A stretch of 64,000 nt of DNA from Myceligenerans pegani. GTDB lineage: Bacteria; Actinomycetota; Actinomycetes; Actinomycetales; Cellulomonadaceae. The DNA lies in NCBI RefSeq assembly GCF_014892515.1, contig NZ_JADBGR010000097.1, positions 25,004 to 89,003 of the forward strand, read 5' to 3'. Shown here one piece after another: positions 25,095 to 33,611 of the stretch. The position numbers and the translations under genes are program-made. The notes below the pieces were generated by a model. It was not told the origin of the DNA. It did no database searches and saw nothing but the letters and a program-made list of their open reading frames with translations. The first letter of the stretch is position 1; the number at the start of each line of letters is the position of its first letter.

Positions 25095-25670
25095 GTGCAG
25101 CTCGTACAGCTGGTGCTCGCCCCGGGTACCGGCCTCGACCCTGCGCTACCACGAGGCCGAGGGCCTGCTGCCCGCCACCCGCGCAGACGAAGGGTACCGC
25201 CCGTACGCTGGACCGGCTCGCGTTCGTCGCCCAGGCCAAGCACCTGGACCTGCCCCTACCGCGGTGCGTGACCTGGTCACGTGTGGGAATCCGAACCCTG
25301 CCACACGGTGCGGGCCACCTACCGGCCGATGCTCGCCGAACGTATCCAGGAGACCGCCGAACGACTCACCCCCCTACGCGCCCTGCGCGACACCCTGACC
25401 ACCGCCGTCGCGCACTTGGACACTCTGCCCGACCGCGAAGAGCCCTGTGACGCGTCGTGCGCGCTCCTGAATGGACCCCGCCGCCAGCTACGCCTCGTGA
25501 CGCAATCGGCGACCACCGGGGCTGCTCCGGTCGCGTGCACGCTGAACGGCACCGACTACACCGACTACACCGAACGCATCGCCGCGCCCTTGCTCGCTGA
25601 CTTCCGAGCAGCCTTCTCCGCCACATGCAACCCAGGGGTTGCAATTAGTCGACGACTGTGTGATGGTTGA
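25095..25670 (+). pseudogene. MerR-family regulator broken by several frameshifts
   Basis: Fragments of one MerR protein appear in order but in changing frames. From GTG 25095, MQLVQLVLAPG gives way to VPASTLRYHEAEGLLPATRADEGYRPY (HTH and wing; about 25127-25211). The frame then shifts to TLDRLAFVAQAKHLDLPLP, to AVRDLVT, and finally to VWESEPCHTVRATYRPMLAERI (25281 onward), which continues to the Cys pair in EEPCDASCALL. At least four indels are needed, so no functional protein can be made. The tail duplicates TDYTDY before a stop at 25668-25670. It once may have controlled the MFS gene that follows. Decay appears confined to this gene, arguing against sequencing error. Confidence 0.75.
25626..25643. 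promoter_or_regulatory. Operator 1 upstream of the MFS gene
   Basis: TGCAAC-N6-GTTGCA, a perfect dyad with spacer CCAGGG. A second site with the same arms and the same 6-base spacing lies 46 bases downstream (centre to centre). A -35-like TTGCAA overlaps its right arm. The conserved architecture strongly suggests binding of one dimeric repressor at two places around the promoter. Confidence 0.7.
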
Positions 25671-25690
25671 ATGCAACTAACGGGTTGCAT
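25671..25690. promoter_or_regulatory. Operator 2 upstream of the MFS gene
   Basis: ATGCAAC-TAACGG-GTTGCAT, a perfect 7-bp-arm dyad containing the same TGCAAC-N6-GTTGCA core as operator 1. It ends 3 bases before the AGGAGG ribosome binding site (25694-25699) of the MFS gene, so bound protein would block transcription start or early elongation. The cognate regulator may be the ArsR protein at 27441-27773 or an unlinked TetR/MarR protein. Confidence 0.72.
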
Positions 25691-25705
25691 ATCTAGGAGG
25701 TCCCG

Positions 25706-26941
25706 ATGTCTGACCGACGGAGTTCCGCAGGAGGTCGTTCACCAGCGGCCATCGTCCTGGGCGTCCTGTTCACGGGGACGTTCGTGATGGGGTGTGCCGA
25801 GATGCTGGTGGCGGGCATGCTCGACCTGATGTCCGCAGACCTGGCCGTCCCGTTGTCAGCGGTGGGCGCGCTGGTCTCGGCGAATGCGATCGGGATCGCA
25901 CTCGGCGGGCCGCTGCTGACGTTCGTGACCGCCCGGCTCGACCGGCGGCCGGTGCTGCTGGCCGCTCTGGCCGTGTTCACCGGGTTGAACCTGCTACCCG
26001 CCCTCGGCGCCGGTCTGGAGACCTTCATCGCGGCCCGCGTCGTGATCGGCGCCGTGGAGGGACTGTTCATCGCAGCGGCGATCACCACGGCGACCTCGAT
26101 CGTCCCGCGGGAACGGGTCGGCCGGGCAATGGCGGTCGTGATCTCCGGGTTCGCCGTCTCCGGAGCGGTAGGGATGCCACTGGGCCGCCTGCTGGGCGAA
26201 GCGGTGGGGTGGCGGGTGTCGTTCCTCGCCCTCGTCCTGGCAGCCACCACCGCTCTCCTGGTCGCCCTGCTCGCGGTGCCCCGCGTACCGGCCGAGGCCG
26301 AGGTCCGGATGCTGGGTCAGCTGCGGTTCGCACTCCACCCACGCGTGCTCGCGGTGCTCGCCGTGGGCGTCCTGCTGTTCGCCGGCACTTCGGCCGCGCA
26401 GACCTATCTCGTCCCGTTCCTGGGCACCGTGGCCGGGATCTCCGGACCATGGGTCGGGGTATGCCTGATGGGCTTCGGCATCGCCGCGGCGATCGGCTCG
26501 TTCGCAGGCGGCAGGTTCGCCGACACCGGAGCCCCACGCGCCCTGGCCCTCGGCACCCTGGCCGTCGCCGCCTCGCTGACCCTGCTCGTCCTGTGGGGAG
26601 CGAACCCTGTGGTCGCGGTGGTTGCCCTGCTCGGTCTCGGCATGTGCGGCGCGGGCATCACGAGCCCCTGGCAGCACCGCGTCGAACACCTCGCCGGCCC
26701 CGGCGCCATTCTTGCCGCGTCGCTGCCTGCGTCGGCCGGGAACCTCGGCGACGCCATCGGAGCCTTCGCGGGAGGGCAAGCGGTCGACATCGGTGACGTC
26801 CCCGCGGCGATCGTCGTCGCCGCGACGCTCGCCACCGCGTCCATCGCCGCCGCGATCGCCAGCCGCTCACTGCGCCCCGTGCACTCATCGCATGCGGCCG
26901 AACCCCAGGAACCTCGACCCGAACCTGCCACCGCCCCCTGA
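25706..26941 (+). CDS. MFS transporter (drug:H+ antiporter, DHA1-like)
   Basis: A 411-residue major facilitator with about 12 membrane helices, starting at ATG 25706 after a perfect AGGAGG six bases upstream. Helix 1-2 region: IVLGVLFTGTFVMGCAEMLVAG. The motif-A loop between helices 2 and 3 reads GGPLLTFVTARLDRRPVL. Motif C-like glycines occur in VISGFAVSGAVGMPLGRLLGE of helix 5. The hydrophilic tail is Pro/Glu-rich. It resembles AraJ/Cmx-type exporters of small molecules, and chloramphenicol-type or other drug efflux is plausible but the substrate is unknown. Two matching operators precede it. AHSA1 and ArsR genes follow at 29-base and overlapping spacing, likely one operon. Confidence 0.85.
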   Translation: MSDRRSSAGGRSPAAIVLGVLFTGTFVMGCAEMLVAGMLDLMSADLAVPLSAVGALVSANAIGIALGGPLLTFVTARLDRRPVLLAALAVFTGLNLLPALGAGLETFIAARVVIGAVEGLFIAAAITTATSIVPRERVGRAMAVVISGFAVSGAVGMPLGRLLGEAVGWRVSFLALVLAATTALLVALLAVPRVPAEAEVRMLGQLRFALHPRVLAVLAVGVLLFAGTSAAQTYLVPFLGTVAGISGPWVGVCLMGFGIAAAIGSFAGGRFADTGAPRALALGTLAVAASLTLLVLWGANPVVAVVALLGLGMCGAGITSPWQHRVEHLAGPGAILAASLPASAGNLGDAIGAFAGGQAVDIGDVPAAIVVAATLATASIAAAIASRSLRPVHSSHAAEPQEPRPEPATAP

Positions 26942-26970
26942 CCAGCGACACACAAGAGACGGAGACAATC

Positions 26971-27444
26971 ATGGAGAACACGCGCAACCCCCAGGCAGTG
27001 ATCGACATCGACACCTTCACCGTGCGACGCACGATCCTCATCTACGCGTCCCTGGAGAAGGTCTGGCGCACCGTCACCGAACCCGAGCTGATCTCGCAGT
27101 GGTTCGGCCAGGTCACCCTCACCGGTTCCGGCACCGGTGCCGTCGGCACGATCGGCTGGCTGGGCGAGCGTCGGGTGCCGATCAGGGTCGAGACCTTCGA
27201 ACCTCCGCGGGAGGTCTCCTACCGCTGGTGCAACGAGGAAGGCCCGCTGTCGGACACCGTCGACGACGAGCGCGCGACGGTCTTCACCTTCACACTCGAA
27301 GCGATCTCCGGCGGCACCCGGCTCACGGTCGTCGAGACCGGCTTTGAGCACACCAGCAACCCGGAACAACTCATGACCGACCACCGGGGCGGGTGGGACG
27401 GGGAACTCGACAAGCTCGTCGCCCTGCTCGAGGACCACGGATGA
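26971..27444 (+). CDS. SRPBCC (AHSA1/START-like) family protein
   Basis: A 157-residue protein from ATG 26971 with GAGACGGAGA upstream. The helix-grip fold is recognised by IYASLEKVWRTVTEPELISQWFG at the start, GTIGWLGERRVPIRVETFEPPREVSYRW in the sheet, and a C-terminal helix GGWDGELDKLVALLEDHG. AHSA1-like proteins form a hydrophobic pocket and are frequently encoded next to an ArsR repressor, as here (ATGA overlap with 27441). The ligand is unknown. Co-transcription with the MFS exporter is likely given the 29-base gap. Confidence 0.88.
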   Translation: MENTRNPQAVIDIDTFTVRRTILIYASLEKVWRTVTEPELISQWFGQVTLTGSGTGAVGTIGWLGERRVPIRVETFEPPREVSYRWCNEEGPLSDTVDDERATVFTFTLEAISGGTRLTVVETGFEHTSNPEQLMTDHRGGWDGELDKLVALLEDHG

Positions 27445-27773
27445 GCGGCGCAACGCCGCCGGACGGAACCCTGATCGCCATGTGCAGCGCCCTGGCCGAC
27501 GAGACCCGGTGGAGCATCCTGACCGCCCTCGGCCAGGGCGACGCCTCAGCGTCCGCCCTGGCCCGGCACCTACCCGTCACACGGCAGGCCATCGCGAAAC
27601 ACCTCGCTGTCCTGCACGACGTCGGCCTCGTGGAGACCGTGCACGTCGGCCGCGAGGTGCGGTACCACGTCATCGGGGCCGAGCTCAGCGCCATGGCCCG
27701 CCACCTCGACGCTATCGGCACCGCATGGGACCAGCGCCTGTCCGCCATCAAGCACATCGCCGAGAACCTCTGA
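27441..27773 (+). CDS. ArsR-family winged-helix repressor
   Basis: A 110-residue regulator whose ATG overlaps the AHSA1 stop. HTH: LADETRWSILTALGQGDASASALARHLPVTRQAIAKHLAVLHDVGLVE, with TRQAIAKHL as recognition helix, followed by the wing VHVGREVRYHVI. No cysteine metal-binding cluster (ELCVCDL type) is present, so it is probably not a metal sensor. It belongs to the ArsR group paired with AHSA1 proteins. It may autoregulate the operon through the TGCAAC/GTTGCA sites upstream of the MFS gene. That link is inferred. Confidence 0.87.
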   Translation: MSGATPPDGTLIAMCSALADETRWSILTALGQGDASASALARHLPVTRQAIAKHLAVLHDVGLVETVHVGREVRYHVIGAELSAMARHLDAIGTAWDQRLSAIKHIAENL

Positions 27774-28618
27774 CACACCCACCTCCGGCATGTTGCTGGG
27801 TCGGCCACGTAGTGGGCACAGTCGGGTCTGCTGCAGGTAGGTGTGGCGAGACAGGCGCATCTGGAGCTGGTCGACGTTGATCCGCCGCTCGCCGAGGTCC
27901 ACGCCGGGGATCCCCACGCATGGGTACCGGCCCGCCTGCTCGGTCGAGCTGCCGACCCGGCCCCGGAGTACCTCTGTGGCCAGGTCCCGCAACCACGGCG
28001 GGGTGATGTCACCCAGACGCATCGCGCTGTTGGTCAACGAGCCCGGCTTGACGACGGCGACCTGACCTCGTCCCGCCACCACTCCGCGACCGGATCGGCG
28101 CCCGCTAGCTCCAACCGGTTCACCCACCGCCGCAGCATCGGGCCAGCCAGGCGCGGCATCGCCGTCGTGTCGATCTCGGTGAGGCCGCTAGCTTCGCACG
28201 CCCGTTGGCCAGTGCCCACGCGCTACTGCTTGATGTGCACGCACCGCAATGCGATCGTCGAGGCGGCGCGGCGCCGTGGATCACCCGGCAACGCGCGCAC
28301 CACGCTCGCCAGGCCCAGCTCCTTGGGCACCGACTGCAAGTCCGTGACGAACAATGCGAGCTGGCGGGCGTCGCACGAGGTCGGGTCGACGCTCTTGAGC
28401 GTGCACCAGTCCCACCACCAGGCCAGGGAGTCCGCCAGGCCGAGTACACCAACGCGTCCTCGCGGCCTGCCACGCTTCGAACCTAGAACGCGCGGCTCAC
28501 TCACGTGTGCGACACGCCGACGACTCCCATTGCAGGCGCCAGGCATAGCCCCGTGTGCCTACGTGTGCGACCCCCTGCGGAGAGGAGTACGGAGAGCCCC
28601 CGACCACACGAGCACAAC
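27774..28618. other. Decayed region without an intact gene; possible recombinase remnant
   Basis: About 845 bases with no convincing full-length gene. On the minus strand, short protein-like stretches occur in different frames: SLAWWWDWCTLKSVDP and ARQLALFVTDLQ near 28350-28430, LRRWVNRLELAGADPVAEWW near 28070-28130, and LQMRLSRHTYLQQTRLCPLR near 27800-27870. The first resembles the N-terminal helical domain of tyrosine recombinases, but this is weak. The pattern fits an inactivated mobile-element gene at the edge of an acquired segment. A terminator hairpin closes the region at 28619. Confidence 0.35.
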
Positions 28619-28651
28619 GGGAACGGAGAGGCTTGCCCTCCGTTCCCTTTT
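28619..28651 (+). terminator. Rho-independent terminator upstream of helR
   Basis: Perfect stem GGGAACGGAG paired with CTCCGTTCCC, 9-base loop, then TTTT (28648-28651). One of the few hairpins in the window with a real U tract on the plus strand. It insulates helR from read-through. The -35-like TTGCCC of the helR promoter (28633-28638) falls in its loop and 3' stem. Confidence 0.75.
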
Positions 28652-28656
28652 CAACG

Positions 28657-28690
28657 TATAGCGCACAGGGGGTCTTGCGGCAAGGCCCCC
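28657..28690 (+). promoter_or_regulatory. helR promoter with rifamycin-associated element (RAE)-like inverted repeat
   Basis: TATAGC (28657-28662) with TTGCCC 18 bases upstream forms a plausible promoter. Immediately downstream, 28668-28690 is an inverted repeat with arms GGGGGTCTTGC and GCAAGGCCCCC around a single G, one mismatch pair. This matches, from memory, the rifamycin-associated element of actinomycetes (a 19-bp CTTGC/GCAAG dyad flanked by G and C runs) that precedes rifamycin-inducible resistance genes including helR. The repeat covers the expected transcription start. Confidence 0.72.
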
Positions 28691-28797
28691 CTCCTGCCGC
28701 ACAGTGGTGCACCCGAGCCACGGTCCCGCCCGCCACGGACCTGGCGGGAATCCCGCACCCATGCCCCGACCGGGGCACGAGCGACCGGAGCGCGCAC

Positions 28798-31122
28798 ATG
28801 AACCCCCTGACCACCCGTGTGTTCGACCTGCCCGAACGCCTCGCGGCGAAGGACGACCCGGCACTGATCGCCAAGGACGAGCGGTACCTCGCCGCCGTCG
28901 CGGAGAGCATCGAGCGCTCGATCGAGGAGCTGACCGCCCGCCTCGACGCCGCGCGCAAGACACCCGCCGGGCGCGGCCAGCAGGCGCTCGACCGTGACCA
29001 GGAGGTCCACCGGCTGACCGCCCGCCTGCGCACCCTGCGGCGGTACGGCGTGGACCTGTGCCTGGGCCGCATCGTCACGACCGAGGGTGAGACCGTGTAC
29101 ATCGGGCGGCTCGGCCTCACGGACGACGGCGCCGTCGGCCGCCGCCTGCTCGTCGACTGGCGCGCTCCCGCCGCCGAGCCGTTCTTCGCCGCCACGCACG
29201 CCGACCCGATGGGACTGGTGAGCCGACGCCGCTACCGCTGGACGCGCGGCCGGATCACGGACTACTGGGACGAGGTGTTCACCGCGGACGGCCTGGAGGG
29301 GAACGCCGCGCTCGACGACCAGTCCGCGTTCGTCGCGAGCCTCGGGGCGAGCCGCTCACCCCGGATGCGGGACGTGCTCGGCACCATCCAGGCCGACCAG
29401 AACGCCATCGTCCGTGCGGACTCGCACGGCGCGCTCGTCGTCGACGGCGGCCCGGGCACCGGCAAGACCGTCGTCGCCCTGCACCGCACGGCCTACCTGC
29501 TCTACCACGACCCGCGCCTCGGGCACCGGCGCGGCGGCGTCCTGTTCGTCGGCCCCCACCAGCCGTACCTTGCCTACGTCTCCGACGTGCTGCCCAGCCT
29601 CGGGGAGGAAGGCGTGCGGACCAGCACGCTGCGGGACCTCGTTCCGGAGGGGGTCACCGCGGCCGCCGAGACCGATCCCGAGGTGGCCCGGCTCAAGGCG
29701 TCCGCCGGTATGGTGCGTGCGATCGAACCCGCCGTCGGGCTCTACGAGACGCCGCCCAGCGAGGGGATGCTGGTCGAGACGCCCTGGGACGACGTCTGGC
29801 TCGCCCCGGAGGACTGGGCCGAGGCGTTCGCGGCGGCCGAGCCCGGCACGCCCCACAACGACGCGCGCGACCAGGTCTGGGACGCGCTCGTGGACGTCCT
29901 CGCCGACAAGCTCGCGGAGTCCGTCGCGGCCGCGGCCGACGACGGGGCCGGTGTCGACACCGGCACCGACACGTATGCCGAGGAGCACTCCGGCGGGTAC
30001 CCGGGTGACCATGCCGGCGCGTCCGCCGCCGACGACCAGTTCGACGCGTACGGGCTGGCCGGCGAACCCGCCGATGCCCCGCTGCGCCGGGCGCTCGCGG
30101 CGAACCGCGACCTGGCCCGCGCGTTCGGCCGGGCCTGGCCGCTGCTGGAGCCCACGGACCTGGTCGGCGATCTCTGGTCGGTGCCCGCCTACCTGCGCAG
30201 GTGCGCGCCCTGGCTCACCCGCGACGAGGTCGGCCGGTTGCAGCGTCCGGACGCCCAGGCGTGGACGACGTCGGACCTGCCCCTGCTGGACGCGGCGCGG
30301 CTGCGGCTGGGCGACCCGGAGGCCTCCCGGCGTCGCAGGCGACAGGAGGCGACGGCGGCCGCCGAGCGCGAACGCATGTCCGACGTCGTGGAGGACCTCA
30401 TCGCCACCGACGACTCCGACCTGGGCGTGATGTCCATGCTGCGCGGACAGGACCTGCGCGCCGCGCTGGTCGACGACGCCGCGCTGCCCGCCGCCGACCC
30501 CGACCTGCTCGCCGGCCCGTTCGCGCATGTCGTCGTGGACGAGGCGCAGGAGCTGACGGACGCGGAGTGGCAGATGCTGCTGGCCCGCTGCCCGTCGCGC
30601 AGCTTCACGATCGTCGGCGACCGGGCCCAGGCCCGGCACGGGTTCACCGAGTCCTGGCCCGAACGGCTCGAGCGGGTCGGGTTCACCGGCGTGGAGCAGG
30701 CGTCGCTGAGCATCAACTACCGCACGCCCCAGGAGGTCATGGCGGAGGCCGAGCCGGTCATCCGCGCGGAGCTCCCGGACGCCAACGTGCCGACGTCGGT
30801 CCGCGGCACCGGCGTCCCGGTTCGGTACGGGCCGACGACGGATCTGGTCGCGGTCCTGCGGGAATGGCTGGCCGGGCACGCCGAGGGGACGGCGTGCGTG
30901 GTCGCCGGCGCCGCGTTCCAGGGCGCCGCGTTCGAGGGAACCGATGGGCTCGAGGGGGTGGAGCGGGTCCGGTGGCTGACGCCGGAGACCGTGAAGGGCC
31001 TGGAGTTCGACCTGGTGGTCCTGGTCGACCCGGAGACGTACGGGACCGGGATCGAGGGCGCGGTCGACCGCTACGTCGCGATGACCCGGGCGACGCAGCG
31101 GCTGGTGGTGCTGACCAGCTGA
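28798..31122 (+). CDS. helR: HelR-type RNA polymerase-associated motor ATPase
   Basis: A 774-residue SF1 helicase-like ATPase of the HelD/HelR group. ATG 28798 has CGGAG eight bases upstream. The N-terminus is a charged antiparallel coiled coil (about 1-85: LAAVAESIERSIEELTARLD), the part that enters RNA polymerase in this family. Next come VGRIGLTDD-like and DWRAPAAEPFF elements, then Walker A GGPGTGKTVVALHRTAYLLY near residue 220. Walker B is VVDEAQELTDAEW, followed by GDRAQARHGF, the NYRTP motif and YVAMTRATQRLVVL at the end. HelR proteins displace rifamycin from RNA polymerase and recycle stalled enzyme. The RAE-like dyad upstream supports the HelR rather than general HelD assignment. Confidence 0.87.
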   Translation: MNPLTTRVFDLPERLAAKDDPALIAKDERYLAAVAESIERSIEELTARLDAARKTPAGRGQQALDRDQEVHRLTARLRTLRRYGVDLCLGRIVTTEGETVYIGRLGLTDDGAVGRRLLVDWRAPAAEPFFAATHADPMGLVSRRRYRWTRGRITDYWDEVFTADGLEGNAALDDQSAFVASLGASRSPRMRDVLGTIQADQNAIVRADSHGALVVDGGPGTGKTVVALHRTAYLLYHDPRLGHRRGGVLFVGPHQPYLAYVSDVLPSLGEEGVRTSTLRDLVPEGVTAAAETDPEVARLKASAGMVRAIEPAVGLYETPPSEGMLVETPWDDVWLAPEDWAEAFAAAEPGTPHNDARDQVWDALVDVLADKLAESVAAAADDGAGVDTGTDTYAEEHSGGYPGDHAGASAADDQFDAYGLAGEPADAPLRRALAANRDLARAFGRAWPLLEPTDLVGDLWSVPAYLRRCAPWLTRDEVGRLQRPDAQAWTTSDLPLLDAARLRLGDPEASRRRRRQEATAAAERERMSDVVEDLIATDDSDLGVMSMLRGQDLRAALVDDAALPAADPDLLAGPFAHVVVDEAQELTDAEWQMLLARCPSRSFTIVGDRAQARHGFTESWPERLERVGFTGVEQASLSINYRTPQEVMAEAEPVIRAELPDANVPTSVRGTGVPVRYGPTTDLVAVLREWLAGHAEGTACVVAGAAFQGAAFEGTDGLEGVERVRWLTPETVKGLEFDLVVLVDPETYGTGIEGAVDRYVAMTRATQRLVVLTS

Positions 31123-31331
31123 GAGACTCGTGGCGGGCGCGGCCGGCCGATCGTTCGTGTCGCCGGGCGACCGGCAGACCGCGGGCCCGGCCGGCCGAGT
31201 TCCGCGCGGCCGCGTTCGCGGGCGGCCCGTTGACGGTCCGGCGACGGTGCAGCGCCATGGTGTTGACGGGCCGAGGGCCCCGCGCCGTGTTTACCGCACC
31301 GATTTCCGTTCTTTATGTCAGGCTCTCTGTC

Positions 31332-32714
31332 GTGCGCCTTTCCGTCGCCTTGGTGCTGACCGTGCTGATCGCCGTGAGCGGGTGTGCCCAGAGCCCCGTC
31401 GGCGTCAAGCGCGCGCTCGCCGAGCCGACGGTCACGCCGAGCGCGGCGTCCGAGACCGCTGTGTCCGCCGAGTCTGCCGAGTCCGGCCGGACGCGCGCGC
31501 CCGACGTCCCGGACGCCGTGAGCGAGGTCCGGCCGGCGCCCCGGTCCGGCAAGGGCGAATCCGGGCAGGCCGGATCCGGCGAGCCGGCCGGGGAGGGCTT
31601 CGTCCATCCCGGCGTGTTCGTCGACGAGGTCCTGCTCGACGCCATGAGGCGCCGGGTCGAGGCGGGGGAGGATCCCGCGGCCCAGGTCTTCACCGAGATG
31701 ATGCGATCCAAGTGGGGATCGCTCGACCACCGGGCCGAGCCCCGCGCGGTGGTGGAGTGCGGGGGACACCAGAACCCGGACCACGGCTGCACCGAGGAGC
31801 GCCGTGACGCCCACGCGGCCTACGCGCAGGCGCTCGCCTGGGTCGTGACCGGGGACGAGGCGCACGCGCGCAAGTCGATCGAGATCATGAACGCCTGGTC
31901 GTCGACGATCCGGGGGCACACCAACACGAACGCCCGCCTCCAGGCCGCCTGGGCCGGGGCGATCTGGGCGCGGGCGGCGGAGATCATCCGCCACACCGGC
32001 GGCGGCTGGCCCGAGACGGACGCCGAGCGGTTCGAGAGGATGCTCCGCGACGTCTACCTCCCGCAGGTCACCGAGCGCTCGTACGCCAACGGCAACTGGG
32101 AGCTGGCCATGACGGAGGCGGCCGTCGGGATCGCCGTCTTCCTCGACGACCGGGAGGTCTACGACCGGGCCGTGTCCGTGTTCCGCAACCGGGCCCGGGC
32201 GTACGTCTACCTGGAGTCCGACGGCGACCTGCCGCGGGAGGCGTCCGGCAGCCCGTACGACACCGAGCACGAGATCATCGCCTTCTGGCAGGGCCAGCGG
32301 GACTTCCGGAACGGCGTGGCGCAGGAGACGTGCCGCGACCTCAGCCACACCACCCTGGGCCTCACGGCGATGTCGCACGTCCTGATGACGACGTCGATCC
32401 AGGGCGACGATCTGTACCCGCGGGTCGGCCCGCGCCTGGCGGCGGCGTTCGAGCTGCACGCCGAGATCGAGCTCACGGACGCGGTGCCGTCCTGGCTCTG
32501 CGGCGGGTCGGTCGACGGACGGCTGGAGTACCTGCCGTCGTCCGCGCTGTCCGTCCTCGCCGGCCGGTTCGGCTGCCCGATGACGTGGTCGCGGCGGCAC
32601 GACGACGCCTGGCGCACGTTCGGCACCAACGAGCTCCTGACGGCCTGGGAACCGCTCACCCACGGCGCCCCCGCCGGCCCGAGAGGCTCCTCGGACCCGG
32701 AACTCTGCCCGTGA
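31332..32714 (+). CDS. Alginate lyase-family lipoprotein
   Basis: About 460 residues from GTG 31332; an ATG at 31257 is in frame but would put 25 residues before the signal. Signal VRLSVALVLTVLIAVSGC has a lipobox cysteine, so it is membrane-anchored outside the cell. After a Ser/Glu/Pro-rich linker comes an (alpha/alpha) barrel domain with HPGVFVDEVLLDAMRRRV, NARLQAAWAGAIWARAAEII, SYANGNWELAMTEAAVGIAV and YDTEHEIIAFWQG. The NGNWELAM segment and the RDLSHTTLGL histidine region are typical of the alginate lyase (PL5-like) family. Substrate is uncertain: members act on uronic-acid polysaccharides, but some have unknown targets. Monocistronic. Confidence 0.8.
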   Translation: MRLSVALVLTVLIAVSGCAQSPVGVKRALAEPTVTPSAASETAVSAESAESGRTRAPDVPDAVSEVRPAPRSGKGESGQAGSGEPAGEGFVHPGVFVDEVLLDAMRRRVEAGEDPAAQVFTEMMRSKWGSLDHRAEPRAVVECGGHQNPDHGCTEERRDAHAAYAQALAWVVTGDEAHARKSIEIMNAWSSTIRGHTNTNARLQAAWAGAIWARAAEIIRHTGGGWPETDAERFERMLRDVYLPQVTERSYANGNWELAMTEAAVGIAVFLDDREVYDRAVSVFRNRARAYVYLESDGDLPREASGSPYDTEHEIIAFWQGQRDFRNGVAQETCRDLSHTTLGLTAMSHVLMTTSIQGDDLYPRVGPRLAAAFELHAEIELTDAVPSWLCGGSVDGRLEYLPSSALSVLAGRFGCPMTWSRRHDDAWRTFGTNELLTAWEPLTHGAPAGPRGSSDPELCP

Positions 32715-32840
32715 CGACCAGCGGTGCGGGAGGCGGTGCGGTCGGCGGCGCGGTCTCCGCTTGCACGCCGTCGTCCGGCGGCGGAGTGTGGGAGGGACGG
32801 CAGTGCCGTCCGGGCGCTGCCCCGAGGCTGGGAGCCTGTC

Positions 32841-33467
32841 ATGTACGTACGCACTTCCGAGGTGCGGGGAGACCCCGCCATGCTCGACGAGGGCCTGCGG
32901 CTCGTTCGCGAGGAGATCTACCCGACGGTCACCGCCATGGACGGCTGCGCCGGGATGTCCGTGCTCTACGACCGTGACATCTGCCGGGTCGTGGCCACGA
33001 CCTCGTGGCGGTCCGAGGACGCGATGCGGGCCAGCGCCGACGCCGTGCGCCCGCTCCGGGAGAGGGCCGAACGGGCGCTCGGCGGCACGGGCGGCAGCGA
33101 GGTCCACCAGTGGGAGGTCGCCGTCGTGCACCACGACCACCCCGTGCCCGACGGCGCCTGGGCGCGACTCACCTGGCTGACCTGCGACCCGGGCATGATC
33201 GACCACGCGATCGACCTGTTCCGCATGGCCGCCCTGCCGCAGATCCAGGAGTTCGACGGATTCTGCGGTGCGAGCCTGATGGTCGACCGCGGCGCGGGCC
33301 GGATCGTCGGCACGGCGGCGTTCGACGGACTCGGGGGGATCGAGGCGAGCCGCGACATGGCCGCGGACGTTCGCGAGCGGATCGCGAGCGAGGTGGACGC
33401 GACCGTCGAGGGCGTCGAGGAGATGGAGGTCGCGTTCGCCCACCTCCACGTCCCCGAGATGGCGTGA
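32841..33467 (+). CDS. Duplicated dimeric alpha-beta barrel (ABM-like) protein
   Basis: A 208-residue protein, ATG 32841 after GGGAG. It consists of two similar halves: MYVRTSEVRGDPAMLDEGLRLV...GMSVLYDRDICRVVATTSWRSEDAM, and ARLTWLTCDPGMIDHAIDLFRM...GASLMVDRGAGRIVGTAAFDGLGG. Each half follows the beta-alpha-beta-beta pattern of antibiotic-biosynthesis monooxygenase (ABM)/EthD-like domains. No catalytic residue can be assigned. It may bind small hydrophobic ligands or act as a cofactor-free oxygenase. Neighbours give no pathway. Confidence 0.7.
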   Translation: MYVRTSEVRGDPAMLDEGLRLVREEIYPTVTAMDGCAGMSVLYDRDICRVVATTSWRSEDAMRASADAVRPLRERAERALGGTGGSEVHQWEVAVVHHDHPVPDGAWARLTWLTCDPGMIDHAIDLFRMAALPQIQEFDGFCGASLMVDRGAGRIVGTAAFDGLGGIEASRDMAADVRERIASEVDATVEGVEEMEVAFAHLHVPEMA

Positions 33468-33611
33468 CACGCAGGCACCACCCATCGGCTCGCCCCCGTC
33501 TGCCCTCCCTCCTGGGACCGCGACGGGCCTGTCGTGGCCGGGGGACCGTGACCGGGTCGGCCGGCCGTCGGGCTGGTCACATCCGGGCATGGAACGGCCG
33601 GGCGTGGGGTT

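Noticed and set aside
20366..25243. A 1625-residue minus-strand open frame opposite the FtsK/EssC gene
   Set aside because: An antisense shadow caused by third-position GC bias; the plus strand carries intact Walker motifs.
31123..31331. Possible small gene between helR and the alginate lyase-family gene
   Set aside because: Reading frames here are shadows or N-terminal extensions without ribosome binding sites; the lipoprotein signal starts best at 31332.
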